Both the position numbers and the translations under genes were made by a program. Below are positions 33,379 through 43,594 of a stretch of 64,000 bases of DNA, in pieces; position 1 is the first letter of the stretch; every line of letters starts with the position of its first letter. The stretch lies in NCBI GenBank assembly GCA_002049455.2, contig KV918922.1, positions 62,001 through 126,000 of the forward strand, given 5' to 3'. The notes beneath the pieces are model-generated. The model searched no databases, was not told the DNA's origin, and saw nothing but the letters and a program-made list of their open reading frames with translations. Source of the stretch: Porphyra umbilicalis. Its lineage: Eukaryota; Rhodophyta; Bangiophyceae; Bangiales; Bangiaceae.

Positions 33379-36300
33379 TTGCGGCCTCCCGATCGATTGG
33401 CCGCCATGGGTGACCAGGGGCCGCCGCGAAAGAGACGGTTCCACCCCCCCGTTGTGACACCGTACCTGGGCGACCGTGACGCCCTCCCTGCTTTGGTGGA
33501 CCGGCTGACGTCCTTGCCGTCGGGCGCCCTCGGTTCCGCCGCGACTGTGCGCAGTGCCGGCACCGAGTCTCGACCGGCGGATCCTAGCTGGAGTGCCCGC
33601 GTCCTAGCCAACTGCGGTCGACGGGCTGCATTGCGGGCTACACCTCGGGCGGCTCCCCAGGTGGTCGAGGCTGCTCCCCGTGGTCGTCCGCGGTGCGACA
33701 AGCGCCAGCGGCCGCTGCCTGAACCGGCACCAGGTGCCGATGATGAGGACGATGGCGGTCGGGCGGTCGACGACGCGTCGTTATCCGTTGGTGCGGCGCC
33801 GCGTCGTGCCTCGTCACGTCGTTCTTCTGCTCCGCCCCTGGACACGCGCATGATGGCTGCGTTGAGCGCCTGTGTTCGGCGAGCTTGCGGGCTGCCGTCA
33901 TCGACACCCATCGGCAGGCGGGCGAGCACGGTGAGCGCTGTGATGGTCGGAGACCCCGCCTCGCGGTCGCGAGCGATTGTCCTGCGCGTCGGGAGCGGCA
34001 AGGCGGACGCAGCCGTCCTCTGGTCATCCCACCGTGGGGGCATCCTTTGCTCATGCTTTGTCGGCACGCAGAACGCGTTGTTCATCTCGGCTTCGTCTCG
34101 GAGCAGTGTTTGCAGGCACACGACGGCATTGAGGTCCTGCTTGAGCAAGAACGGCATCTCCCTGGACAGGTTTTGGCAGCGGATGCACCTAGGCTCCGCG
34201 CCCACCAACTTCGTGTGCCGGCAGCAGTACGGGCCGATGCGGTTTTGGGTCGTGCTCTACCGCTCCGTGTACTCCCTGGTGTCGTTTACGGCGGCCAATG
34301 TGGCGACCTGCATCGCCCCGAGCTGCCGCCGCTTTCGAGCGCGTTGCGGCCACGTCGTCTTGGCGCGTCCATTCAACACGGAGCGCCGGGCAATAGATGC
34401 CTCCGACGCGGTCAGGGATCCCGCCGCCGAGGTCGCCAAGCCCAAGCCTGCCGGTGCTGTTGACGGTCCCTCAGTGCCCCTTGGGCCAGACGATGAGGAC
34501 GTCGGCATCGAGTCGGAGCCCGGCGACACGGATCGTGCGTCCGGCGACGCGGCCGAGGCAAACGTGGCCGCCCGGGTGCGCCGCAACCTTCTCCCTTGCC
34601 TCGGTGAGATCAAGTCGGGCGACGTCTGGGCGCGGACGGCCGACTGGCGGGGGCTGTTTGCGGGACGGTGCTCCGCTGAGGGGGGCAGTCGGTCGAGCGA
34701 GTTGGAGAAGATCAGCAGCATTATGGACGGCTGCGTTGGGATCGGGTTGATGCACGCGCGCACCTTTGTACCGGTGGAGCAGTATTGCGGCAGCTGTGGG
34801 CGCATGCGGAAGGAGCAGCACGTCATTGTCAAGGAGCGGGCGGTGCTATACACGCACCATCCCACGGCGCCAGCCATTGAGGTGTGTTGGTCCTTTCATT
34901 GCTCCCTTGTCCACATGTCTTTTTGCTCGTAGTGCTGGTGTTGTCGCTCATTGGGTGCATGCTAACTAACCGCTCGTTTCTGACGCCCTGCTCGTTGGCA
35001 TGTTGTTTGCGATGGATGGCTTGGTTGTCTCGTGCGCTGCGTTTGTTTCAAAGATGCTTGTCGGACGCTGGGAGTGTGATGGCGCGGATTGTAAGCGGCA
35101 GGTAGAGTATGACGGCAACTTCGACGGCCTGTTTAACTTGCGGCGAAGGGACAAGCAGCGTCGGTGGGTCGTGTTTACGCGTGCTCTTCTCGACAAGCTT
35201 TTCTCCAACATCATCACAGCGCGATCGACCTACACGGCCGCGACGCGGCACTTGGCGTCGGACGTACTCTCTTTTGCGCTGCGTCGTCAAGACGTGGTCA
35301 AGCTCGGCACGGCCATGCTGAGAACGTTTGTGATTCCCGCGGAAGCCGCGTGTTGCCCCATTTGTGGCCCGAACCCCGAGTTTGTCGTCATTGACGGGCA
35401 GGCCTTGGTCTGCACCGACCCTGACGATGCCAACCCGTCCCGGCACGAGGAGGAGGTGCCCGTACTTGACATACCGGCGTCGGTGCTCTGCGTCGTGCAG
35501 TCCGCCCAACTGCGCGCCGCAATAAGCAAGGTTCTCCGCTCCGCCGTCGCTCTCACGGCCGCGCAGACGCTGCTGCTGGATGCGTGGCACAAGACGATTG
35601 CGGTGAACGACCGGACCTGCGTGGAGACAGCCGCTGCCCGGCTCTTCTTCCGGTTCTTTCCGTTTGGAACCAAGTCCGGTGGCACGGGCACTGCGGCGGG
35701 CGGGACGCCCGCTGGGCTATCAACCCCCGCGGGAAATGCGGCCGCGTCAGCTGTGACGGCCGGTGGTGGCGCCATTGTGGACGCCGAGGAGCAGACACCA
35801 AGCACCGGCCTCGAGGCCAAGCTACGCAAGGACGAGGATGGTAACATCACTCTGGGAGGCAAGGGAACCCCCGCCAAGCTCCCGTCGGACTCGTGGCGCG
35901 ACCGGGTCGGCCATTGTGCGCCCAACTTTGAGATGTACCCCAAGCGGGACGATGGGGCGTGGCTGCACGTCCGCCCGTTCCTCCAAGCACTGGTGGGCGA
36001 GACCGTGACGGGGATGTTTCAAGGCCACAACGAGACGGCGGCGCGGCTGATGGCCAACTCATTGCGTCTCCAAGGCCCTGGCATGTGGCGTGACGTGACG
36101 GACGCTGTCGACGGCATTGGCTTCCTGACCAACTTTGTCGGCTGGTTTGCTGACGAGATCGACCAAGACGCTGACTTCCGCCACGCGCTCGGCACGACGC
36201 TGCTGCGCGCCGTTGACATGGAGCGGGACGTCGACGTGCTCTTCTCGGCAGCGTCCAACAAGAAGGAGGCGTTAGACCGGGGCTGGGTCAATTCCGAGTA

Positions 36301-38188
36301 CTGCCGCAAGTGGGGTGGCCGGCCCACGCCAGCCGACTACGCGGCGTGGCGCGCCACAAAGCCCGCCGCCGCCGTGGCGGACATGGACAACCCGCTGAAG
36401 AGTTTTGAGTCATTTCCCGGCCTGGAGCGGGTGCGCCCGGGTATCAAAGACAGCGAGGCGCTGAAGCGGCGAGTAGGGTACAAGGGCAAGGACAGACATG
36501 CAGCAGATGTGGAGGGCGACGGCGACGCATGCAATAAGGCTTTCTCGATCAAGTGTGGCAGCACCCAAGGCGTCTTTAACGTCGTATGCCCGCATGTGAT
36601 TACCCTCGGCTTTCGGTGCCTGTTTCGCGCTGAGAGCGTGGGAGAGGCGCTGTCCATCATTTTGGAGCGGTTCCCGCAACTACCCAAGGTCATCTTCTAT
36701 GATGTTGCCTGCAAGCTGGACAAGAACGCGCTGCGGCGCGTGCGCCCTATCCTGCGCGCCCACAACGTTCGTTGCATCCTTGACAGGCCCCACTCGATCA
36801 CCCACACCTGCTCCCCAATCTACATGCCGGACGAGAGCTTGGGAGCGACGGCGGGAGTGGCCACCCAGGCGGCCGAAGTGTCCCACTCGATCGCGGTGGC
36901 CAACCGGACAAGCCTCGCGTATATGAAGCCGGCCACGTACATGACCCACAAGATGGTGCAGGTCGCCATGATGAACATCCGCAAGCTGCAGCGGTTGTCC
37001 TCCGCCAACCCCAAGTCGGAGAACGACCACATCCCTCTGGCGCCGTTCTTTCACAGCCAACTCGCCCGCCGTTGTGAGCTGGGGTCCAGCTGCCCCTGTC
37101 AATCTTCCATCGCCGACGACGGGCGCCGCGAGACCGAGCAGACCTTGGCGGACAAGCTCGGCCGGCCGACGCACACGGCCAATGCCGGCACCGTGCCCGA
37201 GACGGGCTCTTCGTCTAGCGCTGCCGCTGGTGTGGGTGGGGATGGCACGGCCGCTGTCGTCGTCAATGGCGTGCAGCCTGCGGACGGCGGCTCCGCTCTT
37301 CTTCCCGATGACGCTGCCGTGGAGGCGGCGGCGATGCAGAGTTGGTCGGTGAGGACTCTTTGGCTGCCGATGAGCACTTCCTCTTTGAGTGACGAGCACG
37401 CGGCGGCGGTTGACGCTTTGGTTGCCGAGCGCCCGCCGTCGGCGCGCGTGCGCACGCAGAACAAGGCCAAGATCACCCTCACCGTCGCCGACTTCCGGCT
37501 GTTGGTTGGGGAGCGGTGGCTAAATGACGAGTTGATGAACTCGTTTGTGGCGCTCCTGAACCACCGGTCCAACCTGCTGAGCTCTTCGTCCGTGGCCGGC
37601 CCCGTCTCGCATGCGTCACCTCCTCGGACGCACACGTTTAACACGTTCTTCTTCTCTCGACTGGTGGAGCGTGCCGGCTATTACGATTACCATGGCGTGC
37701 GCACATGGGGCGTCAAGAGCGGTCTTGACGTTAGCGCTGTCGACCGGGTGATCATCCCCGTCAATGTTGGCAACATGCACTGGGTGTTGGCGGTTATCGA
37801 CGTGGCGGCGCGGCGATTCCACTACTACGACTCCATGCATGGCGTCGGGGCGGCGCATGTGTTGGCGACCGTACGGCGCTGGCTGTCGGATGAGGTCTTG
37901 GCTCGACTGGGGGAGGATGTGGCTCGGGCGTGGGGCATTGAGGACTGGGACGGCGTGATGGACATTGGCCTGCCACGTCAGTCCGACGGCGGTAGCTGTG
38001 GCGTCTTCGTATTGGCGGCAGCTGATTGCTTTTCGCTTGGTGCCCCTCTTTGCTTTGGCCAAGCGGACATGCCTGTCTTGCGGCAGCGCATGAGCACGGT
38101 GTTGTATGTAGATAGCTTGGTGCTTGTCGATGCCTGCAGCCTTCTGCCCAAGGTGGACAATTTGAGCATAGTCGTCGAAGATTTTTAG
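33379..38188 (+). CDS. KDZ-type transposase with C-terminal Ulp1/SENP protease, two exons
   Basis: Exons 33379-34881 and 35054-38188 are joined by a 172-bp GTGTGT..AAG phase-0 intron. The product is about 1545 residues (ATG at 33406 is an alternative start). The splice restores a cysteine-cluster zinc motif: CGSCGRMRKEQ and AVLYTHHP before the intron, WECDGADCKRQVEYDG after it. That CxC type is associated with KDZ transposases. The RNase H-like core shows GVFNVVCPH, FYDVACKL (D1051), LDRPHSITHTCSP (D1078) and AAEVSHSIA (E1109). The C-terminus is a C48 cysteine protease with catalytic H1410 (NMHWVLAVID), D1427 (YYDSMH), Q1477 and C1483 (PRQSDGGSCGVF). The protease presumably cleaves SUMO or a similar modifier. 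No disabling change is visible. Confidence 0.93.
33379..38188. mobile_element. KDZ (Kyakuja/Dileera/Zisupton) DNA transposon, minimal extent
   Basis: Only the transposase is certain. Terminal inverted repeats and an 8-bp target duplication, expected for Zisupton-like elements, were not located. The element may extend left into or beyond the 183-bp array and right to the helicase and unknown ORF (to about 46 kb). Confidence 0.7.
34882..35053 (+). other. Intron of the KDZ transposase gene
   Basis: Donor GTGTGT after codon GAG; acceptor TTTCAAAG before ATGCTTG; phase 0. Removing it joins the two halves of the cysteine-cluster domain. Confidence 0.8.
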
Positions 38189-38219
38189 CGCTCTGTGTGT
38201 GCAGTGGTCGGAGGGGGGA

Positions 38220-38825
38220 CTAGTGTGGTTGGGTGTATTGTTCTCGTCGTGCTGAGGAGCAAAATATGTTCTGTCTCCATTGTCTCCTCGTATTGACCGA
38301 ACCTCTGTCGTCCTGGAGGGTTGGGGGAGTGGTGGCAGAGGTGGTTGCCGGTTCAGTACCGGGTGCGACAGCCATGGAGGCCGCCGTGTCGAAACCCACA
38401 GCGGAAAGAGGAATGGGCGCCCGGACAGATATCTGGGAGGCGGTAGCGGCGGCAACCGGGGGGGCGGCCTGCTCAGGCCATCGGTCGGCGACCTGTTCCA
38501 TGCCCGACACGTGCACGCCATGGTAGTCCATGTGAACAGATTCAGCGTCGAGCGTGGGCGTGGCGGGCCCGTTGACCGTGGAACCCTTTCTGGCAGCTAC
38601 GTCGACCCTCCCCGCTGCCGAACGCCCTGCTATCCATTGCAGTCCAGAACGCCAACCTGGAACGGCATGGGTGAGCCATCCGTGCACCATCCTGGATGGA
38701 ACAGCCAAGCAGGATACATTCCCGCTCCGTATCCATCCCTCCCATCCCGCAAACCTCCCCCTAGCCCCCATCGCGGGCTGGTCGCAACCACGCGTCTTCG
38801 TTATGCTGCCAGCCGTGGCTCCCAC
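38220..38825 (-). CDS. Possible ORF convergent with the KDZ transposase
   Basis: A 201-residue frame stops 31 bp beyond the transposase stop codon, on the opposite strand. Its sequence has mixed composition rather than GC-bias junk, but no known motif. A second minus-strand frame at 38801-39250, with a segment around LRAHEDRQMAERHRAMALTW, could be an upstream exon; a GTACGA donor-like site lies at its end near 39010. The splice is not proven. The layout repeats the tail-to-tail pattern of the other two element gene pairs. Confidence 0.25.
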   Translation of the reverse strand: MGATAGSITKTRGCDQPAMGARGRFAGWEGWIRSGNVSCLAVPSRMVHGWLTHAVPGWRSGLQWIAGRSAAGRVDVAARKGSTVNGPATPTLDAESVHMDYHGVHVSGMEQVADRWPEQAAPPVAAATASQISVRAPIPLSAVGFDTAASMAVAPGTEPATTSATTPPTLQDDRGSVNTRRQWRQNIFCSSARREQYTQPH

Positions 38826-40809
38826 CCGCCCGCTGCTTCTTCATTTTCTCCATCACAGCCACACAGCCCCATACTGCGTATGATGGTCGCGAGCACGGCT
38901 GTGGCCGCCTTCTTTGGCACTCTGCGGCACGTGGCCATCGATTCGATGGCCGCCGCGGCGAGCACTGGTACCGCCACCCATGCCAATGACGGCGGGTCGG
39001 CGTCGTACTGTTCTTCCCAGGTGAGTGCCATGGCGCGGTGCCGCTCAGCCATTTGCCGGTCCTCATGGGCACGCAACTGCCAGCAGTAGCCTGGCTCCAA
39101 GGACCGCTTGGGAGCAAGTGAGCCGGTAGCGCCACGGCTGGCTGTGCAGTCCCATGTGGGGAGCTCACTGCAAAGTAAGCTTGTTACGCTTCGTGGGTCA
39201 GGGTGCGCGGAGACTGGTGCGGTGTGGCAGGCGTGGTCGAAGCAACGCACTAAGGATGTGAACGACCATCAACTGACACCACTTTTCTGACGGGAAAGTG
39301 GGAGGGCGGACGTAGGACCTCGGGCAGGAGGCCGGGGGGGCAATGGCTCCTGAGTGAGTCACTGGTCACCGGCGTGGTACTGTGCAAGCGATGGAGAGGA
39401 ATCGCACCTGAAGGTGCGACCGCCCAGTGAGTACGGCGAAGGGCCATCGGTGCTCCAGGCCGGGTGGGGCGGGGGGGCCAGGTGGATGAGCCAGCATGGC
39501 CGAAGGAGCGCAGCTTTTTGCGTCCCTTTCTTTCGTAGAGCAACCAGCAACCCCCCTCAACAGGGCCGAAATCGATGGAAGCCAGGCTTTCCGCCGCTCC
39601 AACAGTGACGAGCACCCCCCGCCAGAGGGTCAGAAAACGGCTTGCGATCGATCCCAGGGACTCCGACTGGGCGGAGGCGATGGTCTTCGAAAACGATCAT
39701 GCCAACCCCAGGTCGTTCTCGCAGAACCCAGTTTACGAAGAAGTTGCTGAAAAAAGAAAAACGTTCCATGCATAAATGATCTATCCCGTGAAAAGCATAC
39801 TCACCCCCCCCAGCTGACGCAGCAGGCGCTACAACTGTTGAAAATCTCCATGACCAAACCTCCACATTGGCACACATATAGCCGCTGGCGGTCGCGCAAG
39901 GCGACATATGGTTACTTGGGAATAATATTTAGATGTTGCTCCATGTTCCTCGCGGATCGTGGGGCCCCGAACTGCCTTCGACAACTGGGAAAGAGCCTCG
40001 TTTGGGCAACAGCTCCAAGGCTCGGATCCGGTCGCGTGCACGGGCAGCGCATCGGAAATTCACTTTACGATTCATACTGCGGCAAACGTCACCCGTCAAC
40101 GGAGAAGATGCTTGTTTTCGTTCAAATGTCCTTCGTTCTGTGGCTCAGAAACAGCAACTTAGATTTGGTATTGCTCATCAGATCGGGCGTTTCTCGAGAT
40201 CCGACCTGCAGGCAGGCCATCTGGTCGGGCGGTCTGCGACGCTTGTCACTTTTTAGGTCGCTCTTGGCCGCCAGATTCGATTGCGGCCCGCGAATATGGG
40301 TCAAACGGGAGTCATCATGGGTTTTTCACCAGGACGATTAATGCTAAGTCCCGCCTTAGTTTTGGTGGTTAACTGCTGCTGTATGGACCGGCCTTGATCA
40401 CCCGCACAAATGAGAGCCCTGGCGTGCTCAATCGGGCGCCTTTTCGGTCGCTTTGGACAGCCCCGCGGGCGTTCTCGGGCGCCTGTACCCCCCCCCTGGG
40501 GCATGTCTTTGGCCGCATTATTGGTTGTCCCTGCACACTGGCGCGCACCGGCCGTGCTCCTCTTGCCCGTCTTGCTTCTGCGGGTGCGCGGTCTTCCCCC
40601 ATCGTCCTGTTCCTGTGCGTGTCCCCCACCCACCCACGAGCACTTTATTGTTCCGTGGCGGACCGGAGCTGTAGTCGGTTTGCTTTCCCCTTCCCGCCCC
40701 ATGCTCTCCTCTTGGGCGGTCCCCAGCCGCACACTTGCTTGCCTCTCCGCGGTGCTACTCCCCCCCCCCCAACCCTGTTCTCATCTCTGCTGCACGCTCC
40801 TGTGGTGGG
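38826..40809. other. Region between KDZ transposase and helicase, no recognised gene
   Basis: Mixed composition, AT-richer at 39700-40380. Pyrimidine-rich sequence at 40600-40800 precedes the helicase start and may be its promoter. No transposon terminus could be matched. Confidence 0.4.
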
Positions 40810-43578
40810 ATGCCACCCGCTGGTGCGACGGTGGGCGCGCGCCCACTGCTCGCGGAGATCACCCCCCTCACCTCGGTTCTCCTCCGCGCATCTGATGCTA
40901 GCAGCATGGCGCAACAGCTGCTTGCGATGGAGCCTGGCAGTGCGCTGGCCTGCCAGTCGTTTGGGTCATCGGAGGCGGCCATGTGCTGGCTCACAAACCC
41001 TGAGGCGATCGCAGCTGTGGCCGCTGGTGGCATCCGTCAGCCGCCTGGGGCGGTCTCGGCGACAGCGGGCTTAACTACCTGGCTCGCCGTCGTTGGCCAA
41101 GGTGCGCGGGCGTGTTTTGAGATCAACACCTCCGGCGTTGGTGGTGCTGTGCAGCTGCTGCAGTCGACGGCGTCTACGTTGAGCGTGGCGGCGAGCTTCC
41201 CGGCTGCTACCAACGCCTACCTGTGGCTAGCCGACGACGCTGGTGTAGCTATGCAGCGGCTTTTATGTACAACTACTCCGTCGAGTGCGTCACCTGCTGT
41301 GACGTTGTCGATGCCGGTGCCCGTGACCCGGTCCCCGCTGAGCATAGAGCCGGTGCCGGGCCCCGGGGCGCGCCCGCCCGTGGGGTTGTCGTCGACGCCG
41401 TCCGCGGACGTGTCCCCGGTTCACAAGCGCGCTCGGCTGGGCGACTCCACCGCACCGTCGACGGGCGTCACATCCTCGACGGTGTCGGGAAGTGGTCTGG
41501 GACAGGCGTTTGACAGCTGCTTGTCCAGGGCTCCTGGTGCAGCTGCTGGTGCACGACCCCGGCACAGCGGCCTTCTCGACGGGTCGTCACGTCGAGGTGT
41601 TTCGATTGCGACGGCTACCACGCCGTTGTCATGTCGAGGTGTGCAGCCCAGCGGCGTCGCCCCCTCTACTTCACCCTGCCCGTGTGGGGCAGACGTCTGC
41701 TTGGTCGGAGCAACTTCCCGTGGCGGCTGCGGGTCGCGTCGCCCGGGAGGTGGACCGAGCTTCCGGTCGGCCAACGTCGGTGGTAACCGCTCGCGCGGGT
41801 GCGGCAAGGAGGACGGGCCGCCGGACGGCAAGAACCCCACGTGGGTGGGTCCTGGCGATCCCGGTCAGGGAACATTCACATTTGAGAGCATTCACCGCAT
41901 GGTGGCGGACTCGGTTGCGACGTGGGACCAGAACGACCTTGAGGAGGGCCTGCGCCGTGACGCTGCGCTTAGCGTCCAGCAGCAGGTGGACTCGGCGTTT
42001 CCAGAGAAGGCGGCCTGCCACTTGCCATTGGTGGCGGGCGGCGGCGGTGACGACCGCCCCGGGGGTGCAGCCGGTTGCGACGCCGTACCCGGTCTTGGCG
42101 TGTCCCCGACACTGAGCGGTGCCGGCGTGGTCGGCGGAGGCTCATCACGGTCGCGCCAGCCACCGTCTCCTGGACCGCTGACGCGGATGGCGGCCGACCG
42201 CTCGTGGACTGCTGTTTTTCAAGGTCTGTTCGAGCGCGGCAAGAGCACTTTTGTCAGTGGTGGTCCTGGGGTGGGAAAGACTTCTTTTCTGCGGGCCTTT
42301 GCCATCTTTGTTCGCAGCCGGCTGCCGGACGCCGGAGCTGTTGTGGTCGTTGCGCCGACCAGGAGTGCCGCCAAGACGGCGAAAGGCGTTACCTACCATT
42401 CCTTTTTCGGTTTCATCAAGGACTACGAGATGCAGTCGGACAACCCCGCCCAAGAAGCCGCTCGCCTGCTGGCGCTCGACCGGTGGCGGCCAATCGAGCG
42501 GCGGCTCGCCAAGGTGGCGGTGCTGATGATTGATGAGATCTCGATGGTGCCCGCTGACAACCTGGACATCATGCACGAGCTTCTGCGACAATCCCGACGG
42601 GGCAAGCCGGCGACCGTCATGTACGCCTTTGGCGACTTCTTGCAGTTGTGCCCCCCGTTTGGCAAGATGGCCTTCACGGGCCACTGCTGGACGTCGCTGT
42701 TCGGTGACGGCTTTGTGGAGCTCACGCGGGTGCACCGCCAAGGCCAGCCCGACTTTATCGCGGCCATCCACGACGCTCGGTTCGGACGGTGCACGGACGC
42801 TGTGCAGTCGCTCATGGACGAGCGCTCGGTGACGGAAGAGGCGTACCAGGAGCTCCAGTACAAGGTGCTGCACATCATGCCGCGGCACGAGGACGTGTAC
42901 AGCCACAACGAGGCGTGCCTGAGGCGACTATGTGCCGGCGCACCACCGACTGTCTCCCTTGCCATCCACAGTGTCAAGGAGGACCCGAACCGCGACCGCA
43001 CCGTCGCCTCGCCCAACCTCAACAGGGTGTCCGCGCAGGCGCGCGACGTCGCCCTGATCGATTGTGTGGCTCCCCGGCGGGTTGAGCATTGCCGTGGTGC
43101 ACGCGTCATGCTGACGTCAAACCACTTCCTCGGGCTTGGCCTCTACCACGGGAGCATTGGGCACGTGGTGGATTACGAGGCCAGTGGCACGCCTGTCGTC
43201 CGCTTTGAGGAGCACGAGTTGATTGAGGGTACTCGGCCGGGGAGACAGGGAGTGCGGGGGGCGGGTGCCGACTGGGTGGATGTTTGTTGTCCACCCGTCG
43301 AGTTTGAGTCTCGCATTCTGTCGCGACCGGGGGTTGTTGCTGTGCGTGTTCAAGTTCCTTTTGTCTTGGGCTGGGGCATCACTGTCCACCGGTCACAGAG
43401 CTTGACGTTGTCAGAGGCTGTTTTGGATGTGGGCGAGGCGTTTGGATCGGGCATGGTGCTGGCTGCTATGAGCCGGGTGCCAGACAAGAGGCGCATGTAT
43501 GTGCGCTCTTTTTGCGGTAGTCGTGTGATTGCCGACCCCACTGCTTTGAAGCTGTACCAAGACTGTCGACGTTTGTAG
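40810..43578 (+). CDS. PIF1-like superfamily 1 DNA helicase
   Basis: The 922-residue product starts at ATG 40810; an in-frame ATG at 40735 adds 25 residues from a pyrimidine-rich, probably untranslated stretch. The N-terminal about 460 residues are Ser/Pro/Gly-rich without known domains. The helicase motifs are complete: Walker A GGPGVGKT (K490), APTRSAAK (Ia), VLMIDEISMV (II), YAFGDFLQLCPP (III), ELTRVHRQG (IV), CRGARVMLTSNH (V-like) and WGITVHRSQSLTL followed by AMSRV (V/VI). PIF1-family enzymes unwind DNA 5' to 3' and resolve G-quadruplexes. Many eukaryotic copies are transposon-borne. The neighbourhood (KDZ transposase upstream, unknown ORF 16 bp downstream on the other strand) suggests an element gene, not the host PIF1. 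No Rep domain is fused, so it is not a standard Helitron. Confidence 0.9.
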   Translation: MPPAGATVGARPLLAEITPLTSVLLRASDASSMAQQLLAMEPGSALACQSFGSSEAAMCWLTNPEAIAAVAAGGIRQPPGAVSATAGLTTWLAVVGQGARACFEINTSGVGGAVQLLQSTASTLSVAASFPAATNAYLWLADDAGVAMQRLLCTTTPSSASPAVTLSMPVPVTRSPLSIEPVPGPGARPPVGLSSTPSADVSPVHKRARLGDSTAPSTGVTSSTVSGSGLGQAFDSCLSRAPGAAAGARPRHSGLLDGSSRRGVSIATATTPLSCRGVQPSGVAPSTSPCPCGADVCLVGATSRGGCGSRRPGGGPSFRSANVGGNRSRGCGKEDGPPDGKNPTWVGPGDPGQGTFTFESIHRMVADSVATWDQNDLEEGLRRDAALSVQQQVDSAFPEKAACHLPLVAGGGGDDRPGGAAGCDAVPGLGVSPTLSGAGVVGGGSSRSRQPPSPGPLTRMAADRSWTAVFQGLFERGKSTFVSGGPGVGKTSFLRAFAIFVRSRLPDAGAVVVVAPTRSAAKTAKGVTYHSFFGFIKDYEMQSDNPAQEAARLLALDRWRPIERRLAKVAVLMIDEISMVPADNLDIMHELLRQSRRGKPATVMYAFGDFLQLCPPFGKMAFTGHCWTSLFGDGFVELTRVHRQGQPDFIAAIHDARFGRCTDAVQSLMDERSVTEEAYQELQYKVLHIMPRHEDVYSHNEACLRRLCAGAPPTVSLAIHSVKEDPNRDRTVASPNLNRVSAQARDVALIDCVAPRRVEHCRGARVMLTSNHFLGLGLYHGSIGHVVDYEASGTPVVRFEEHELIEGTRPGRQGVRGAGADWVDVCCPPVEFESRILSRPGVVAVRVQVPFVLGWGITVHRSQSLTLSEAVLDVGEAFGSGMVLAAMSRVPDKRRMYVRSFCGSRVIADPTALKLYQDCRRL

Positions 43579-43594
43579 TTTATACATTTATTGT

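Noticed and set aside
40810-43578. Helitron
   Set aside because: No Rep/HUH nuclease is fused to or next to the helicase, and no CTRR hairpin end was recognised.
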